Shown here in pieces: positions 27,162 through 37,234 of a stretch of DNA of 64,000 bases; the stretch's first letter is position 1, and each line of letters starts with the position of its first letter. The stretch is taken from assembly GCA_037145635.1 (NCBI GenBank), contig JBBCXB010000004.1, positions 248,001 to 312,000 on the forward strand, written 5' to 3'. Position numbers and translations under genes: made by a program. Source of the stretch: JAATFS01 sp037145635 (GTDB lineage: Bacteria; Pseudomonadota; Gammaproteobacteria; Xanthomonadales; Xanthomonadaceae). The notes under the pieces were generated by a model. It saw nothing but the letters and a program-made list of their open reading frames with translations, searched no databases and was not told the DNA's origin.

Positions 27162-28316
27162 ATGACCTCACCCCCGCCTTCCGCCGCCGCATTCGCCGAA
27201 CAACCGTTGCCGCCCTGGCGGCGCGCGGTGCTGAAGGTCGGCAGCAGCCTGCTGGCGGCCGATGGCGGCGGCCTGTCGCCGCGGTTCGCGCTCGGGCTGG
27301 CGCAGTTCGTCTCGGCCAACCTGGCGGCCGGGCGCGAGCTGGTGATCGTCTCCTCGGGCGCGGTCGCGGCCGGTCGCGCGATCCTGCCGCGCGCGGCCGA
27401 GGCCGGCGCCGCGATCGCCGCGCGCCAGGCGCTGGCCGCGCTCGGGCAGGCGCAGCTGATCGCGCTGTGGCAGCGCTTCTTCGAGCGCCCGGTGGCGCAG
27501 GTGCTGCTGACCCACGACGACCTGCGCAACCGCCGCCGCTATCTCAACGCCCGCGCCACGCTCGGCGAGCTGCTGCGACTGGGCGCGCTGCCGGTGGTCA
27601 ACGAGAACGACACCGTGTCGGTGGACGAGCTCAAGCTCGGCGACAACGACAACCTGGCCGCGATCGTGGCTGCGCTGGTGGACGCGGATGCGCTGTTCAT
27701 CGCCACCGACATCGACGGCCTGTACACCGCCGACCCGCGCACCCACCCGCAGGCGCGGCCGCTGCCGCAGGTGGCCGAGCTCGGCCCCGAGGTGCTGGCG
27801 ATGGCCGGCGGCAGCGGCAGCCGGGTCGGCACCGGCGGCATGCGTACCAAGCTGGAGGCCGCGGCCAAGGCCGGGGCGGCCGGCATCGAGACCTACCTGT
27901 TCAACGGCCGCAGCGCCGAGGTGGTGCGCGCGCTGGCGCAGGACCGGCTGCACGGCACCCGCATCCATGCCGCGCACACCCGCATCGCCGCGCGCAAGCA
28001 CTGGCTGCGGCATGCCCCGGTCGAGCCCGGCGCGATCCTGGTGGACGCCGGCGCGGCGGCGGCGCTGGCCGAGCGCGGCGCCTCGCTGCTGCCGGGCGGG
28101 GTGGCCGGCGCCGAGGGCGACTTCCGCCGCGGCGACATGGTCGAGGTGCGCCTGCGCGACGGCGATGGCGAGCGCCGCCTGGCGCGCGGCATCAGCCAGT
28201 ACTCGGCCACGGACGTGCGCCGCATCGCGCGCCGCCACTCGCGCGACATCGAGTCCGTCCTGGGGTACAACTATGGCGAGAACGTGATCCATCGCGACGA
28301 TCTGGTGCTGGTGTAG
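27162..28316 (+). CDS. proB: Glutamate 5-kinase
   Basis: First enzyme of proline synthesis. The 384-residue protein has the kinase motifs AVLKVGSSLL, VIVSSGAVAAGR, NENDTVSVDELKLGDNDNLAA, and GTGGMRTKLEAAAKA. A C-terminal PUA domain begins near residue 290 (PGAILVDAGAAAALAERGAS). The first ~18 residues from ATG 27162 are extra Pro/Ala-rich sequence ahead of the domain. It is followed by proA after a repeat-bearing spacer. Confidence 0.95.
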   Translation: MTSPPPSAAAFAEQPLPPWRRAVLKVGSSLLAADGGGLSPRFALGLAQFVSANLAAGRELVIVSSGAVAAGRAILPRAAEAGAAIAARQALAALGQAQLIALWQRFFERPVAQVLLTHDDLRNRRRYLNARATLGELLRLGALPVVNENDTVSVDELKLGDNDNLAAIVAALVDADALFIATDIDGLYTADPRTHPQARPLPQVAELGPEVLAMAGGSGSRVGTGGMRTKLEAAAKAGAAGIETYLFNGRSAEVVRALAQDRLHGTRIHAAHTRIAARKHWLRHAPVEPGAILVDAGAAAALAERGASLLPGGVAGAEGDFRRGDMVEVRLRDGDGERRLARGISQYSATDVRRIARRHSRDIESVLGYNYGENVIHRDDLVLV

Positions 28317-28320
28317 CCGC

Positions 28321-28440
28321 GAATGGGGAATCGGGAGTCGGGAATCGCAACGGCGGTTTCCCTCCGTCCCCCCTGGCGCTACCCCGGTTCGTCGCGGCAT
28401 CCGGCGTCTCCCATTCCCCACTCCCCATTCCCGACTCCCC
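28321..28440. repeat. Intergenic GGGAAT(C/G)-type inverted repeat
   Basis: The left arm (28321-28346) consists of G-rich units such as GGGGAATCGGGAGTCGGG; the right arm (28409-28440) is the C-rich complement, CCCATTCCCCACTCCCC and similar. The two arms can fold back on each other between proB and proA. The same unit family recurs at 48453-48610. Confidence 0.8.
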
Positions 28441-28446
28441 GCTCCT

Positions 28447-29700
28447 ATGGACATCAAGACCCTGGCCCTGCACTGCCGTGACGCCGCACAGGCGCTGGCG
28501 CAGCTGTCCGCGCCCGCCAAGCAGGCAATGCTCGAGGCGATGGCGGCGGCCCTGGAGGCCGATGCGGCCGCCATCCTCGCCGCCAACGCGCGCGATCTGG
28601 AGGCCGCGCGCGCCAAGGGCGTGGGCGGCGCGCTGCTGGACCGGCTGGCGCTGGACCCGCAGCGGCTGGCCGGCATCGCCGCCGCGCTGCGCGAGGTCGC
28701 CGTGCTGCCCGATCCGGTGGGCCAGGTCACGCGCGACGACGTGCGCCCCAACGGCATCCGCGTGCAGAAGGTGCGGGTGCCGCTGGGCGTGATCGCGATG
28801 ATCTACGAGGCCCGCCCGAACGTCACCGCCGACGCCGCCGCGCTGTGCATCAAGGCCGGCAATGGCGTGATCCTGCGCGGCGGCTCCGAGGCCATCCACT
28901 CCAACACCGCCATCGCGCAGTCGCTGCGGCGCGCGCTGCGCGGCGCCGGGGTGCCGGAGGCGGCGCTGACCCTGGTCGAGGACCTGCGTCGCGAGACCAT
29001 GCTGGAACTGCTGCAGCTGTCGGACATCGTCGACCTGGCGATCCCGCGCGGCGGCGAAGGCTTAATCCGCTTCGTCGCCGAGCATGCGCGGGTACCGGTG
29101 ATCAAGCACTACAAGGGCGTCTGCCATCTGTTCGTGGATGCCTCGGCCGATCCCGAGCTGGCGCTGCGGCTGCTGCTGGACGGCAAGACCACGCGGCCGG
29201 CGGCCTGCAATTCGCTGGAGACCCTGCTGGTGCATGCCGACATCGCGGCGCAGTTCCTGCCTGCCGCCGCGCAGGCGCTGCGCGCGCGCGGGGTGGAGCT
29301 GCGCGGCGACGATGCCGCGCGCGCCCGGGTGCCCGACCTGATCGCGGCCACCGACGACGACTACGCCGCCGAGTTCCTCGACCTGGTGCTGGCGATCCGC
29401 GTGGTACCGGACCTGGCGGCCGCCATCGACCATATCCGCCGCTACGGCTCGGACCATACCGAGGTCATCGCCACCGCCGACCCCGCCCACGCCGAGGCCT
29501 TCGTGCAGGCGCTGCGGTCGGCGGTGGTGATGGTCAACGCCTCGTCGCGTTTCTCCGACGGCGGCGAGCTCGGCCTGGGCGCGGAGATCGGCATCTCCAC
29601 CACGCGCCTGCACGCCTACGGCCCGATGGGCCTGGAAGCGCTGACGGTGGAGCGCTTCGTGGTGCGCGGCGAAGGCCAGGTGCGCCACGCCGCAGGCTGA
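28447..29700 (+). CDS. proA: Gamma-glutamyl phosphate reductase
   Basis: Second proline enzyme, an aldehyde dehydrogenase-superfamily reductase. The 417-residue protein shows VPLGVIAMIYEARPNVT, IKAGNGVILRGGSEA, GKTTRPAACNSLETLLVH with the catalytic Cys, and a C-terminal NASSRFSDGGELGLGAEIGI. The ATG at 28447 directly follows the right arm of the intergenic repeat, with little ribosome binding site (CCCGCTCCT lies upstream). Confidence 0.96.
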   Translation: MDIKTLALHCRDAAQALAQLSAPAKQAMLEAMAAALEADAAAILAANARDLEAARAKGVGGALLDRLALDPQRLAGIAAALREVAVLPDPVGQVTRDDVRPNGIRVQKVRVPLGVIAMIYEARPNVTADAAALCIKAGNGVILRGGSEAIHSNTAIAQSLRRALRGAGVPEAALTLVEDLRRETMLELLQLSDIVDLAIPRGGEGLIRFVAEHARVPVIKHYKGVCHLFVDASADPELALRLLLDGKTTRPAACNSLETLLVHADIAAQFLPAAAQALRARGVELRGDDAARARVPDLIAATDDDYAAEFLDLVLAIRVVPDLAAAIDHIRRYGSDHTEVIATADPAHAEAFVQALRSAVVMVNASSRFSDGGELGLGAEIGISTTRLHAYGPMGLEALTVERFVVRGEGQVRHAAG

Positions 29701-30147
29701 GGCGCCCGCCGGACGCGGATCGCGTCCGCCACCTTCGCCGGCCGGCCAGCGCGATCCGCGCTGCGTCCGGCGTACGCTCCGGCCCCGCAGCCCCGCAGCC
29801 CCGCACCGCGTGCCCGCCGCGTGACGCGCCAGTTCGCCCGGTTCGCTGCGCCCGACGGCATGGCGCGACCGGTGTGCGGAGGCCCCGATGCATTCGCCTG
29901 CGCCGGGTGTCGCGGCCCACGCCGATCCCAGTCCCTGACGGCGCGCGGGCGTACCTTGCGCACGCTCCCGCCTCGCGACGCCGTGCCTCCGCCGCATCGC
30001 CTCGCTGTGCGCGGTTCGCCGCGGCCTGACCGGCAGGGTGCGAGCGGCGGCCAGGGGCCCGGCGCGCTCGCCCGCGCCGCCGCGCCGATCCCATTCCCGT
30101 CGGGTCGCGGGCATGCTTTCATGGCGGCCTCGTCCCGGAGACCGCCC
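29701..30147. other. Intergenic region after proA
   Basis: 447 bases. An interrupted inverted repeat (about 29708-29725 with 29750-29771, GCCGGACGC...GGATCGCG against its complement with five extra bases) follows proA and could end its message. The rest is GC-rich with no recognisable gene; open frames here have no family features. Confidence 0.55.
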
Positions 30148-32064
30148 ATGCATCGACTCGTCCGTCCGCTCGTCCTGGCGCTGGCCTGCGCCGCCGCGCT
30201 TCCCGCCGCCTTCGCCCAGACCGCGCCGATGACGCCGGACATCACCGGCAAGGCGTTCGTCGCGCCGGACCGGATCAACGACTACGTCAAGCGCGAGGTG
30301 ATGATCCCGATGCGCGACGGCGTCAGGCTGCACACGGTGATCGTGCTGCCCAGGGGCGCGCACGACGCGCCGATGCTGCTCACGCGCACGCCCTACAACG
30401 CCAGCGGCCGGGCCGAGCGGCTGGCGTCGCCGCACATGAAGGACCTGCTGCCGCAGGGCGACGACGTGTTCGTCGACGGCGGCTACATCCGCGTGTTCCA
30501 GGACATCCGCGGCAAGTACGGCTCGGAGGGCGACTATGTGATGACGCGCCCGCTGCGCGGCCCGCTCAACGCGACCCCGGTCGATCACGCCACCGACGCC
30601 TGGGACACCATCGACTGGCTGGTCAAGCACGTGTCCGAGAGCAACGGCCGGGTCGGTATGATCGGTTCGTCGTACGAGGGCTTCACCGTGGTGATGGCGC
30701 TGACCGATCCGCACCCGGCGCTCAAGGTGGCGGCGCCCGAGAGCCCGATGATTGATGGCTGGATGGGCGACGACTGGCTCAACTACGGCGCCTTCCGCCA
30801 GGTCAACTTCGACTACTTCACCGGCCAGCTGAGCCAGCGCGGCAAGGGCGCCTCGATCCCGCGCCAGGGCTACGATGACTACAGCAACTTCCTGCGCGCC
30901 GGCTCGGCCGGCGACTACGCCCGCGCGGCCGGGCTGGATCAGCTGCCGTGGTGGCACAAGCTCACCGAGCATCCGGCCTACGACGGCTTCTGGCAGCAGC
31001 AGGCGCTGGACAAGGTGATGGCGCGCACGCCGCTCAAGGTGCCGACCCTGTGGCTGCAGGGGCTGTGGGACCAGGAGGACATGTGGGGCGCGATCCACAG
31101 CTACCAGGCGATGGAGCCGCGCGACGCCAGCAATGACCGCAACTACCTGGTGATGGGGCCCTGGCGGCACAGCCAGGTCAACTACGACGGGTCCTCGCTG
31201 GGAGCGCTGAAGTTCGATGGCGACACGGCGCTGCAGTTCCGCCGCGACGTGCTCAAGCCGTTCTTCGACCAGTACCTGGTGAGCGGGGCACCCAAGGCCG
31301 ACACCCCGCCGGTGCTGATCTACAACACCGGGGAGAACCACTGGGACCGGCTCGCGGCGTGGCCGCGCAGCTGCGCGCAGGGCTGCGAGGCCGCGCCGCG
31401 GGCGCTGTACCTGCGCGCCGGGGGACGGCTGTCGTTCGACGCGCCAGAGGCGGGGCAGGGCGACTACGACGAGTACGTCTCCGATCCGGCCAAGCCGGTG
31501 CCGTTCGTGCCGCGTCCGGTGGACTTCGCCGATCGCGACATGTGGACCAGCTGGCTGGTGCACGACCAGCGCTTCGTCGATGGCCGGCCGGACGTGCTGA
31601 CCTTCGTCAGCGAGCCGCTGGAGGCGCCGCTGCGCGTCGCCGGCGTGCCGGAGGTGAACCTGCAGGCCTCCACCAGCGGCACCGACAGCGACTGGGTGGT
31701 GAAGCTGATCGACGTCTATCCCGACGAGATGGCGTCGGACCCGAAGCTGGGCGGCTACGAGCTGCCGGTGTCGCTGGCGATCTTCCGCGGGCGCTACCGC
31801 GAGAGCTTCGAGACCGCCAAGCCGCTCGCTGCCGGCCAGCCGTTGCCGTACCGGTTCGGCCTGCCCACCACCAACCACACCTTCCAGCGCGGCCACCGGG
31901 TGATGGTGCAGGTGCAGTCCAGCCTGTTCCCGCTGTACGACCGCAATCCGCAGACCTTCGTGCCCAACATCTACTTCGCCAAGCCCGGCGACTACCGCAA
32001 GGCCACCCAGCGGATCTGGCACACGCCCGAGCAGGCCAGCTTCATTTCGCTGCCGGTGCGCTGA
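30148..32064 (+). CDS. Alpha-amino acid ester hydrolase (CocE/NonD family)
   Basis: Secreted serine hydrolase that acts on alpha-amino acid esters and alpha-amino-acyl beta-lactams. The 638-residue protein starts with a signal peptide cleaved near AAFAQ. The nucleophile Ser175 lies in MIGSSYEGFTVVMAL; GLWDQEDMWGAIH holds the catalytic Asp and GPWRHSQVNYDGSSLG the His. It follows the Xanthomonas enzyme closely along its whole length, including the jelly-roll C-terminal domain (ATSGTDSDWVVKL-like STSGTDSDWVVKLIDVYPDE). Physiological substrate unknown. Confidence 0.92.
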   Translation: MHRLVRPLVLALACAAALPAAFAQTAPMTPDITGKAFVAPDRINDYVKREVMIPMRDGVRLHTVIVLPRGAHDAPMLLTRTPYNASGRAERLASPHMKDLLPQGDDVFVDGGYIRVFQDIRGKYGSEGDYVMTRPLRGPLNATPVDHATDAWDTIDWLVKHVSESNGRVGMIGSSYEGFTVVMALTDPHPALKVAAPESPMIDGWMGDDWLNYGAFRQVNFDYFTGQLSQRGKGASIPRQGYDDYSNFLRAGSAGDYARAAGLDQLPWWHKLTEHPAYDGFWQQQALDKVMARTPLKVPTLWLQGLWDQEDMWGAIHSYQAMEPRDASNDRNYLVMGPWRHSQVNYDGSSLGALKFDGDTALQFRRDVLKPFFDQYLVSGAPKADTPPVLIYNTGENHWDRLAAWPRSCAQGCEAAPRALYLRAGGRLSFDAPEAGQGDYDEYVSDPAKPVPFVPRPVDFADRDMWTSWLVHDQRFVDGRPDVLTFVSEPLEAPLRVAGVPEVNLQASTSGTDSDWVVKLIDVYPDEMASDPKLGGYELPVSLAIFRGRYRESFETAKPLAAGQPLPYRFGLPTTNHTFQRGHRVMVQVQSSLFPLYDRNPQTFVPNIYFAKPGDYRKATQRIWHTPEQASFISLPVR

Positions 32065-32247
32065 GCGGGGCGCCTCGCGCCGTCGCTGCCTGGCTTTGGA
32101 CAGGTGAGCGGCCGACGCGTCAGGCGGCGCGTTGCAGCGACGGGCCCGCCCGCCCATGGGCTCGAGCCCGCCGGCGGGCCGCCGCTCGGAGACCGGTGGC
32201 CGGCGCCCGCGGTTGCGCAAACCTGGCGGCGGCCGGGCGTCGGACAC

Positions 32248-32284
32248 AAAAAAGCCCGGAAACTCGCGTTTCCAGGCTTCTTGT
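32248..32284 (-). terminator. Intrinsic terminator of tRNA-Pro
   Basis: On the minus strand AAGCCTGGAAAC pairs with GTTTCCGGGCTT (plus-strand arms 32252-32263 and 32268-32279) with a 4-base loop, followed by a run of Ts. It lies just after the tRNA 3' end. Confidence 0.9.
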
Positions 32285-32295
32285 GACCGCTGAAT

Positions 32296-32372
<77 letters not shown>

Positions 32373-32384
32373 AAGGAGCCGCGT

Positions 32385-32413
32385 ATGATACAGAGCAAAT
32401 CATACGTCGGCAA
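32385..32413 (-). promoter_or_regulatory. Promoter of tRNA-Pro
   Basis: On the minus strand TTGCCG (32413-32408) and TATCAT (32390-32385) are 17 bases apart, with the tRNA beginning 12 bases further on. The -35 hexamer is the same as at the DksA-like promoter. Confidence 0.75.
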
Positions 32414-32431
32414 GTTCCTTTGCAAAAAAAC

Positions 32432-32542
32432 TTACTGGCCCGGATCACGGCCCGTCTGCTCGCGGGCTTCGAACCACATGCCGTTGAGGATGGCGGCCAG
32501 CGAAGCGAGGCCGGTGCCCAGAATCCATGCGAAATACCACAT
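32432..32542 (-). CDS. cydX: Cytochrome bd oxidase small subunit CydX
   Basis: A 36-residue single-helix protein that stabilises cytochrome bd. It begins MWYFAWILGTGLASLAAILN, the CydX/YbgT signature with the conserved WYF.WILG.G.A, and continues into NGMWFEARE. The ATG at 32542 has a good AGGAG ribosome binding site. It lies 33 bases after cydB on the same strand and ends a cydABX operon. Confidence 0.95.
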   Translation of the reverse strand: MWYFAWILGTGLASLAAILNGMWFEAREQTGRDPGQ

Positions 32543-32575
32543 GTTGCGTTCTCCTAGAGTTCGGTACGGCGCAGG

Positions 32576-33727
32576 TCAGTACGCGTTCGGGTTCTCGCTC
32601 ATCTCGCCGGCGGTGACCTTGCCCTTGAGCACGCGGTAGACCCAGGTGGTGTAGGTCAGCACGATCGGCAGGAAGATCACCGTGGCCAGCAGCATGATCC
32701 ACAGCGTCAGGTGGCTGCTGGAGGCGTCCCACAGCGTCAGGCTGGAGTTCGGCTCGCTGGACGAGGGCAGCAGGAACGGGAAGACCGCAAAGCCCACGGT
32801 CAGGATGATGCCCGCGATCGACGCACCCGAGGCGATGAAGGCCAGCCCGCCGCGACGCATCCGCAACAGCACCGCACTGAGCAGCATGCCCGCCAGCCCG
32901 GCGATCGGCGCCAGCAGGGTGGCCGGCATCGTGCTGTAGTTGTGCAGCCAGCCGCCGGTGACGGACAGCGCGGCGGTCTTCAGCAGCGGGTTGGTGGCCG
33001 CGTCGGTGGCCTGCGCCGAGGTGATGGCATAGCCGGGCAGGCCCAGCGCCACCCACACCCCGCCCAGGGCGAACAGCACGAAGGCGGCGATCGCGGCGAT
33101 GCTGCCGTAGCGGGCCGAGCGGTCGGCGACCGGGCCGTCGGTCTTGAGCACCAGCATGGCCGCACCGTGCGCCACCAGCATCGCCACGCTGACCAGCCCG
33201 GCCAGCAGCGCGAACGGCGTGAGCAGGCCCAGCAGGTTGCCGGTGTAGAAGATGCGCATGCTGTCGTCGAAGTGGAACGGCACGCCCAGCAGCACGTTGC
33301 CGACCGCCACGCCCATGATCAGCGCCGGGATGAAGCCGCCGACGAAGAGCGCCCAGTCCCAGTTGCTGCGCCAGCGCGGGCTGGCCAGCTTGCCGCGGAA
33401 CTTGAAGCCGACCGGCCGCAGGATTAGCGCGAACAGGATCAGGAACATCGCCAGGTAGAACCCGGAGAAGCTGACCGCGTACAGCGGCGGGAAGGCGGCG
33501 AAGATCGCGCCGCCGCCCAGGATCAGCCAGACCTGGTTGCCTTCCCAGACCGGGCCGATGGTGTTGATCACCAGCCGGCGTTCCTCGTCGGTCTTGGCCA
33601 CGAACGGCAGCAGCGTCCCGACCCCGAGGTCGAAGCCGTCCATCACCGCATAACCGATCAGCAGCACGCCCAGGAGCAGCCACCAGATCACACGCAATGT
33701 CGCGTAGTCGAGCAATACGAAATCCAT
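32576..33727 (-). CDS. cydB: Cytochrome bd ubiquinol oxidase subunit II
   Basis: Membrane subunit without haem ligands of its own, pairing with CydA. The 383-residue protein has the typical start LRVIWWLLLGVLLIGYAVMDGFDLGVG, then VWEGNQVWLILGGGAIFAAFP. Around residue 115 comes RWRSNWDWALFVGGF, and the last helix reads ATVIFLPIVLTYTTWVYRVL. It starts 15 bases after cydA. Confidence 0.97.
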   Translation of the reverse strand: MDFVLLDYATLRVIWWLLLGVLLIGYAVMDGFDLGVGTLLPFVAKTDEERRLVINTIGPVWEGNQVWLILGGGAIFAAFPPLYAVSFSGFYLAMFLILFALILRPVGFKFRGKLASPRWRSNWDWALFVGGFIPALIMGVAVGNVLLGVPFHFDDSMRIFYTGNLLGLLTPFALLAGLVSVAMLVAHGAAMLVLKTDGPVADRSARYGSIAAIAAFVLFALGGVWVALGLPGYAITSAQATDAATNPLLKTAALSVTGGWLHNYSTMPATLLAPIAGLAGMLLSAVLLRMRRGGLAFIASGASIAGIILTVGFAVFPFLLPSSSEPNSSLTLWDASSSHLTLWIMLLATVIFLPIVLTYTTWVYRVLKGKVTAGEMSENPNAY

Positions 33728-33742
33728 GATGTCTCTCCTGCC

Positions 33743-35335
33743 TTACGGGGCGCCGCCGGCCAGTGCGCCGGTGCTGAGGGGGGCGGTGGGCGAAGCGCTG
33801 GCCCGCGCAGGCGGGAACAACTCGTCCGGACCCTTGCGGATGGAGCGCAGCGAGAGCTTGATCGCGATGACCAGCAGGGTGGTGTACAGCGCAGTGAAGC
33901 CGATCAGGGTGGCCAGGATCTCGTAGAGCGCCAGGCCGGAGGCTGCGTAGAACGTCGGCAGCACACCTTCCACCGCCCACGGCTGACGGCCGTACTCGGC
34001 AACGAACCAGCCGCATTCGATCGCGATCCAGGGCAGCGGCAGCGTCCACAGGGCACACTTCAGGAACCAGCGCTTGTGCTCGAAGTTGTGCTTGCAGGCG
34101 AACCAGAAGGCGATGGCGAAGAAGGCGATCAGATAGAAGCCGATCGCGGCCATGATGCGGAAGGTCCAGAACAGCGGCATCACCCGCGGCACCGTATCCA
34201 TCGCCGCCTTGGCGATCTCCTCGGGGGTGGCGTTGCCGATGTCCTCGCGGTAGCGTTTCAGCAGCAGCCCGTGGCCAAGATCCTGCCAGTGCGCATCGAA
34301 CACCTTGCGCGCCTCGACATCGTCCTTGTTGGCACGCAGCCGCTCCAGGGCACCGTAGGCGATCTGCCCGCCGCGGATGCGGTGCTCGGCGCGCCCGACC
34401 AGTTCCAGGATGCCCGGGATCGGGGTGTCCAGCGAACGCGTGGCGATCAGGCCCATCAGGTACGGGATCTTGATCGCGTAGTCGTTCTTGTGGGTGGTCT
34501 GGTTCGGGATGCCGAATGCGGTGAAGTCCGCCGGCGCCGCCTCGGTCTCCCACATCGCCTCGATCGCGGCCAGCTTCATCTTTTGGTGCTCGTTGGCGGC
34601 GTAGCCGCTCTCGTCACCCAGCACCACCACCGACAGCGAGGACAGCAGACCGAAGGCGGCGGCGACGGCGAACGAGCGCCGCGCCATGTCCCGGTGCTTG
34701 CCGCGCAGCAGGTAGAACGCGCTGATCGACATGACGAACACCGCGCCCAGCACGTAGCCGGCACTGACCGTGTGCACGAACTTGGCCTGGGCCACCGGAT
34801 TGAGCAGGACCGCCATGAAGTCGACCACCTCCATGCGCATGGTGTCCGGGTTGAACACGGCGCCGGTCGGGTTCTGCATCCAGCCGTTGGCGATCAGGAT
34901 CCACAGGGCCGAGAAGTTGCTGCCCAGCGCCACCATCCAGGTGGTGGCCAGGTGCTGCACCTTGGATAGCCGGTTCCAGCCCAGGAAGAACAGGCCCAGG
35001 AAGGTGGCTTCCAGGAAGAACGCCATCAGCCCCTCGATCGCCAGCGGCGCACCGAAGATATCGCCGACATAATGGCTGTAGTAGGACCAGTTCATGCCGA
35101 ACTCGAACTCCATCACGATGCCGGTACCGACACCCATGGCGAAGTTGATGCCGAACAGCACGCCCCAGAACATCGTCATGCGCCGCCAGACCTCCTTGCC
35201 GGTCATGACGTAAATGCTCTCCATGATCCCGAGCAGGAACGACAGTCCGATCGTGAGCGGCGGGAAAATGAAGTGGTACATCGCGGTGACTGCGAATTGC
35301 AGCCGCGACAGTTCAACAACTGTCGAGTCGATCAT
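33743..35335 (-). CDS. cydA: Cytochrome bd ubiquinol oxidase subunit I
   Basis: Quinol-oxidising subunit carrying haems b558, b595 and d. The 530-residue protein contains the N-terminal haem-ligand His in TAMYHFIFPPLTIGLSFLLG, GRQPW in VAEYGRQPWAVEGVLPT, and a long region between helices 6 and 7, so it is the long Q-loop type, as in E. coli. Its start faces cydD across a 177-base region that carries an FNR-type box. Confidence 0.97.
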   Translation of the reverse strand: MIDSTVVELSRLQFAVTAMYHFIFPPLTIGLSFLLGIMESIYVMTGKEVWRRMTMFWGVLFGINFAMGVGTGIVMEFEFGMNWSYYSHYVGDIFGAPLAIEGLMAFFLEATFLGLFFLGWNRLSKVQHLATTWMVALGSNFSALWILIANGWMQNPTGAVFNPDTMRMEVVDFMAVLLNPVAQAKFVHTVSAGYVLGAVFVMSISAFYLLRGKHRDMARRSFAVAAAFGLLSSLSVVVLGDESGYAANEHQKMKLAAIEAMWETEAAPADFTAFGIPNQTTHKNDYAIKIPYLMGLIATRSLDTPIPGILELVGRAEHRIRGGQIAYGALERLRANKDDVEARKVFDAHWQDLGHGLLLKRYREDIGNATPEEIAKAAMDTVPRVMPLFWTFRIMAAIGFYLIAFFAIAFWFACKHNFEHKRWFLKCALWTLPLPWIAIECGWFVAEYGRQPWAVEGVLPTFYAASGLALYEILATLIGFTALYTTLLVIAIKLSLRSIRKGPDELFPPARASASPTAPLSTGALAGGAP

Positions 35336-35405
35336 GGCGGGTGCTACCTACGTTGGGTTTTTGGGAAGCTGCGGCGGATGATCTGCCCGAATCGTGCCCC
35401 TGGCG

Positions 35406-35419
35406 TTGATCCAGATCAA
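35406..35419. promoter_or_regulatory. FNR/ANR-type box between cydABX and cydDC
   Basis: TTGAT-CCAG-ATCAA is a perfect match to the FNR/ANR consensus TTGAT-N4-ATCAA. Its centre (35412.5) is 41.5 bases from potential start points in both directions: minus-strand GATCAT at 35383-35378 and plus-strand GAATAT at 35442-35447 would be the -10 elements. One box could thus serve as a class II activator site for both operons. Confidence 0.85.
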
Positions 35420-35512
35420 TGCGATGTGACGGCCCCCTCTTGAATATGCAGCGACCGTCACAAGGCCGCCGACATACAATCGGTGGCCTTTCCTGCCTGT
35501 ATAGAGAGCGAT

Positions 35513-37230
<1,718 letters not shown>

Positions 37231-37234
<4 letters not shown>

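Noticed and set aside
29062..32247. 1061-codon minus-strand open frame opposite proA and the ester hydrolase
   Set aside because: Antisense to two well-supported genes, with shadow composition (Val/Gly/His/Arg-rich) and no family motifs.
35483..35512. GTG start for CydD at 35483
   Set aside because: No ribosome binding site and ten extra residues without similarity; the TTG at 35513 is better placed, though not proven.
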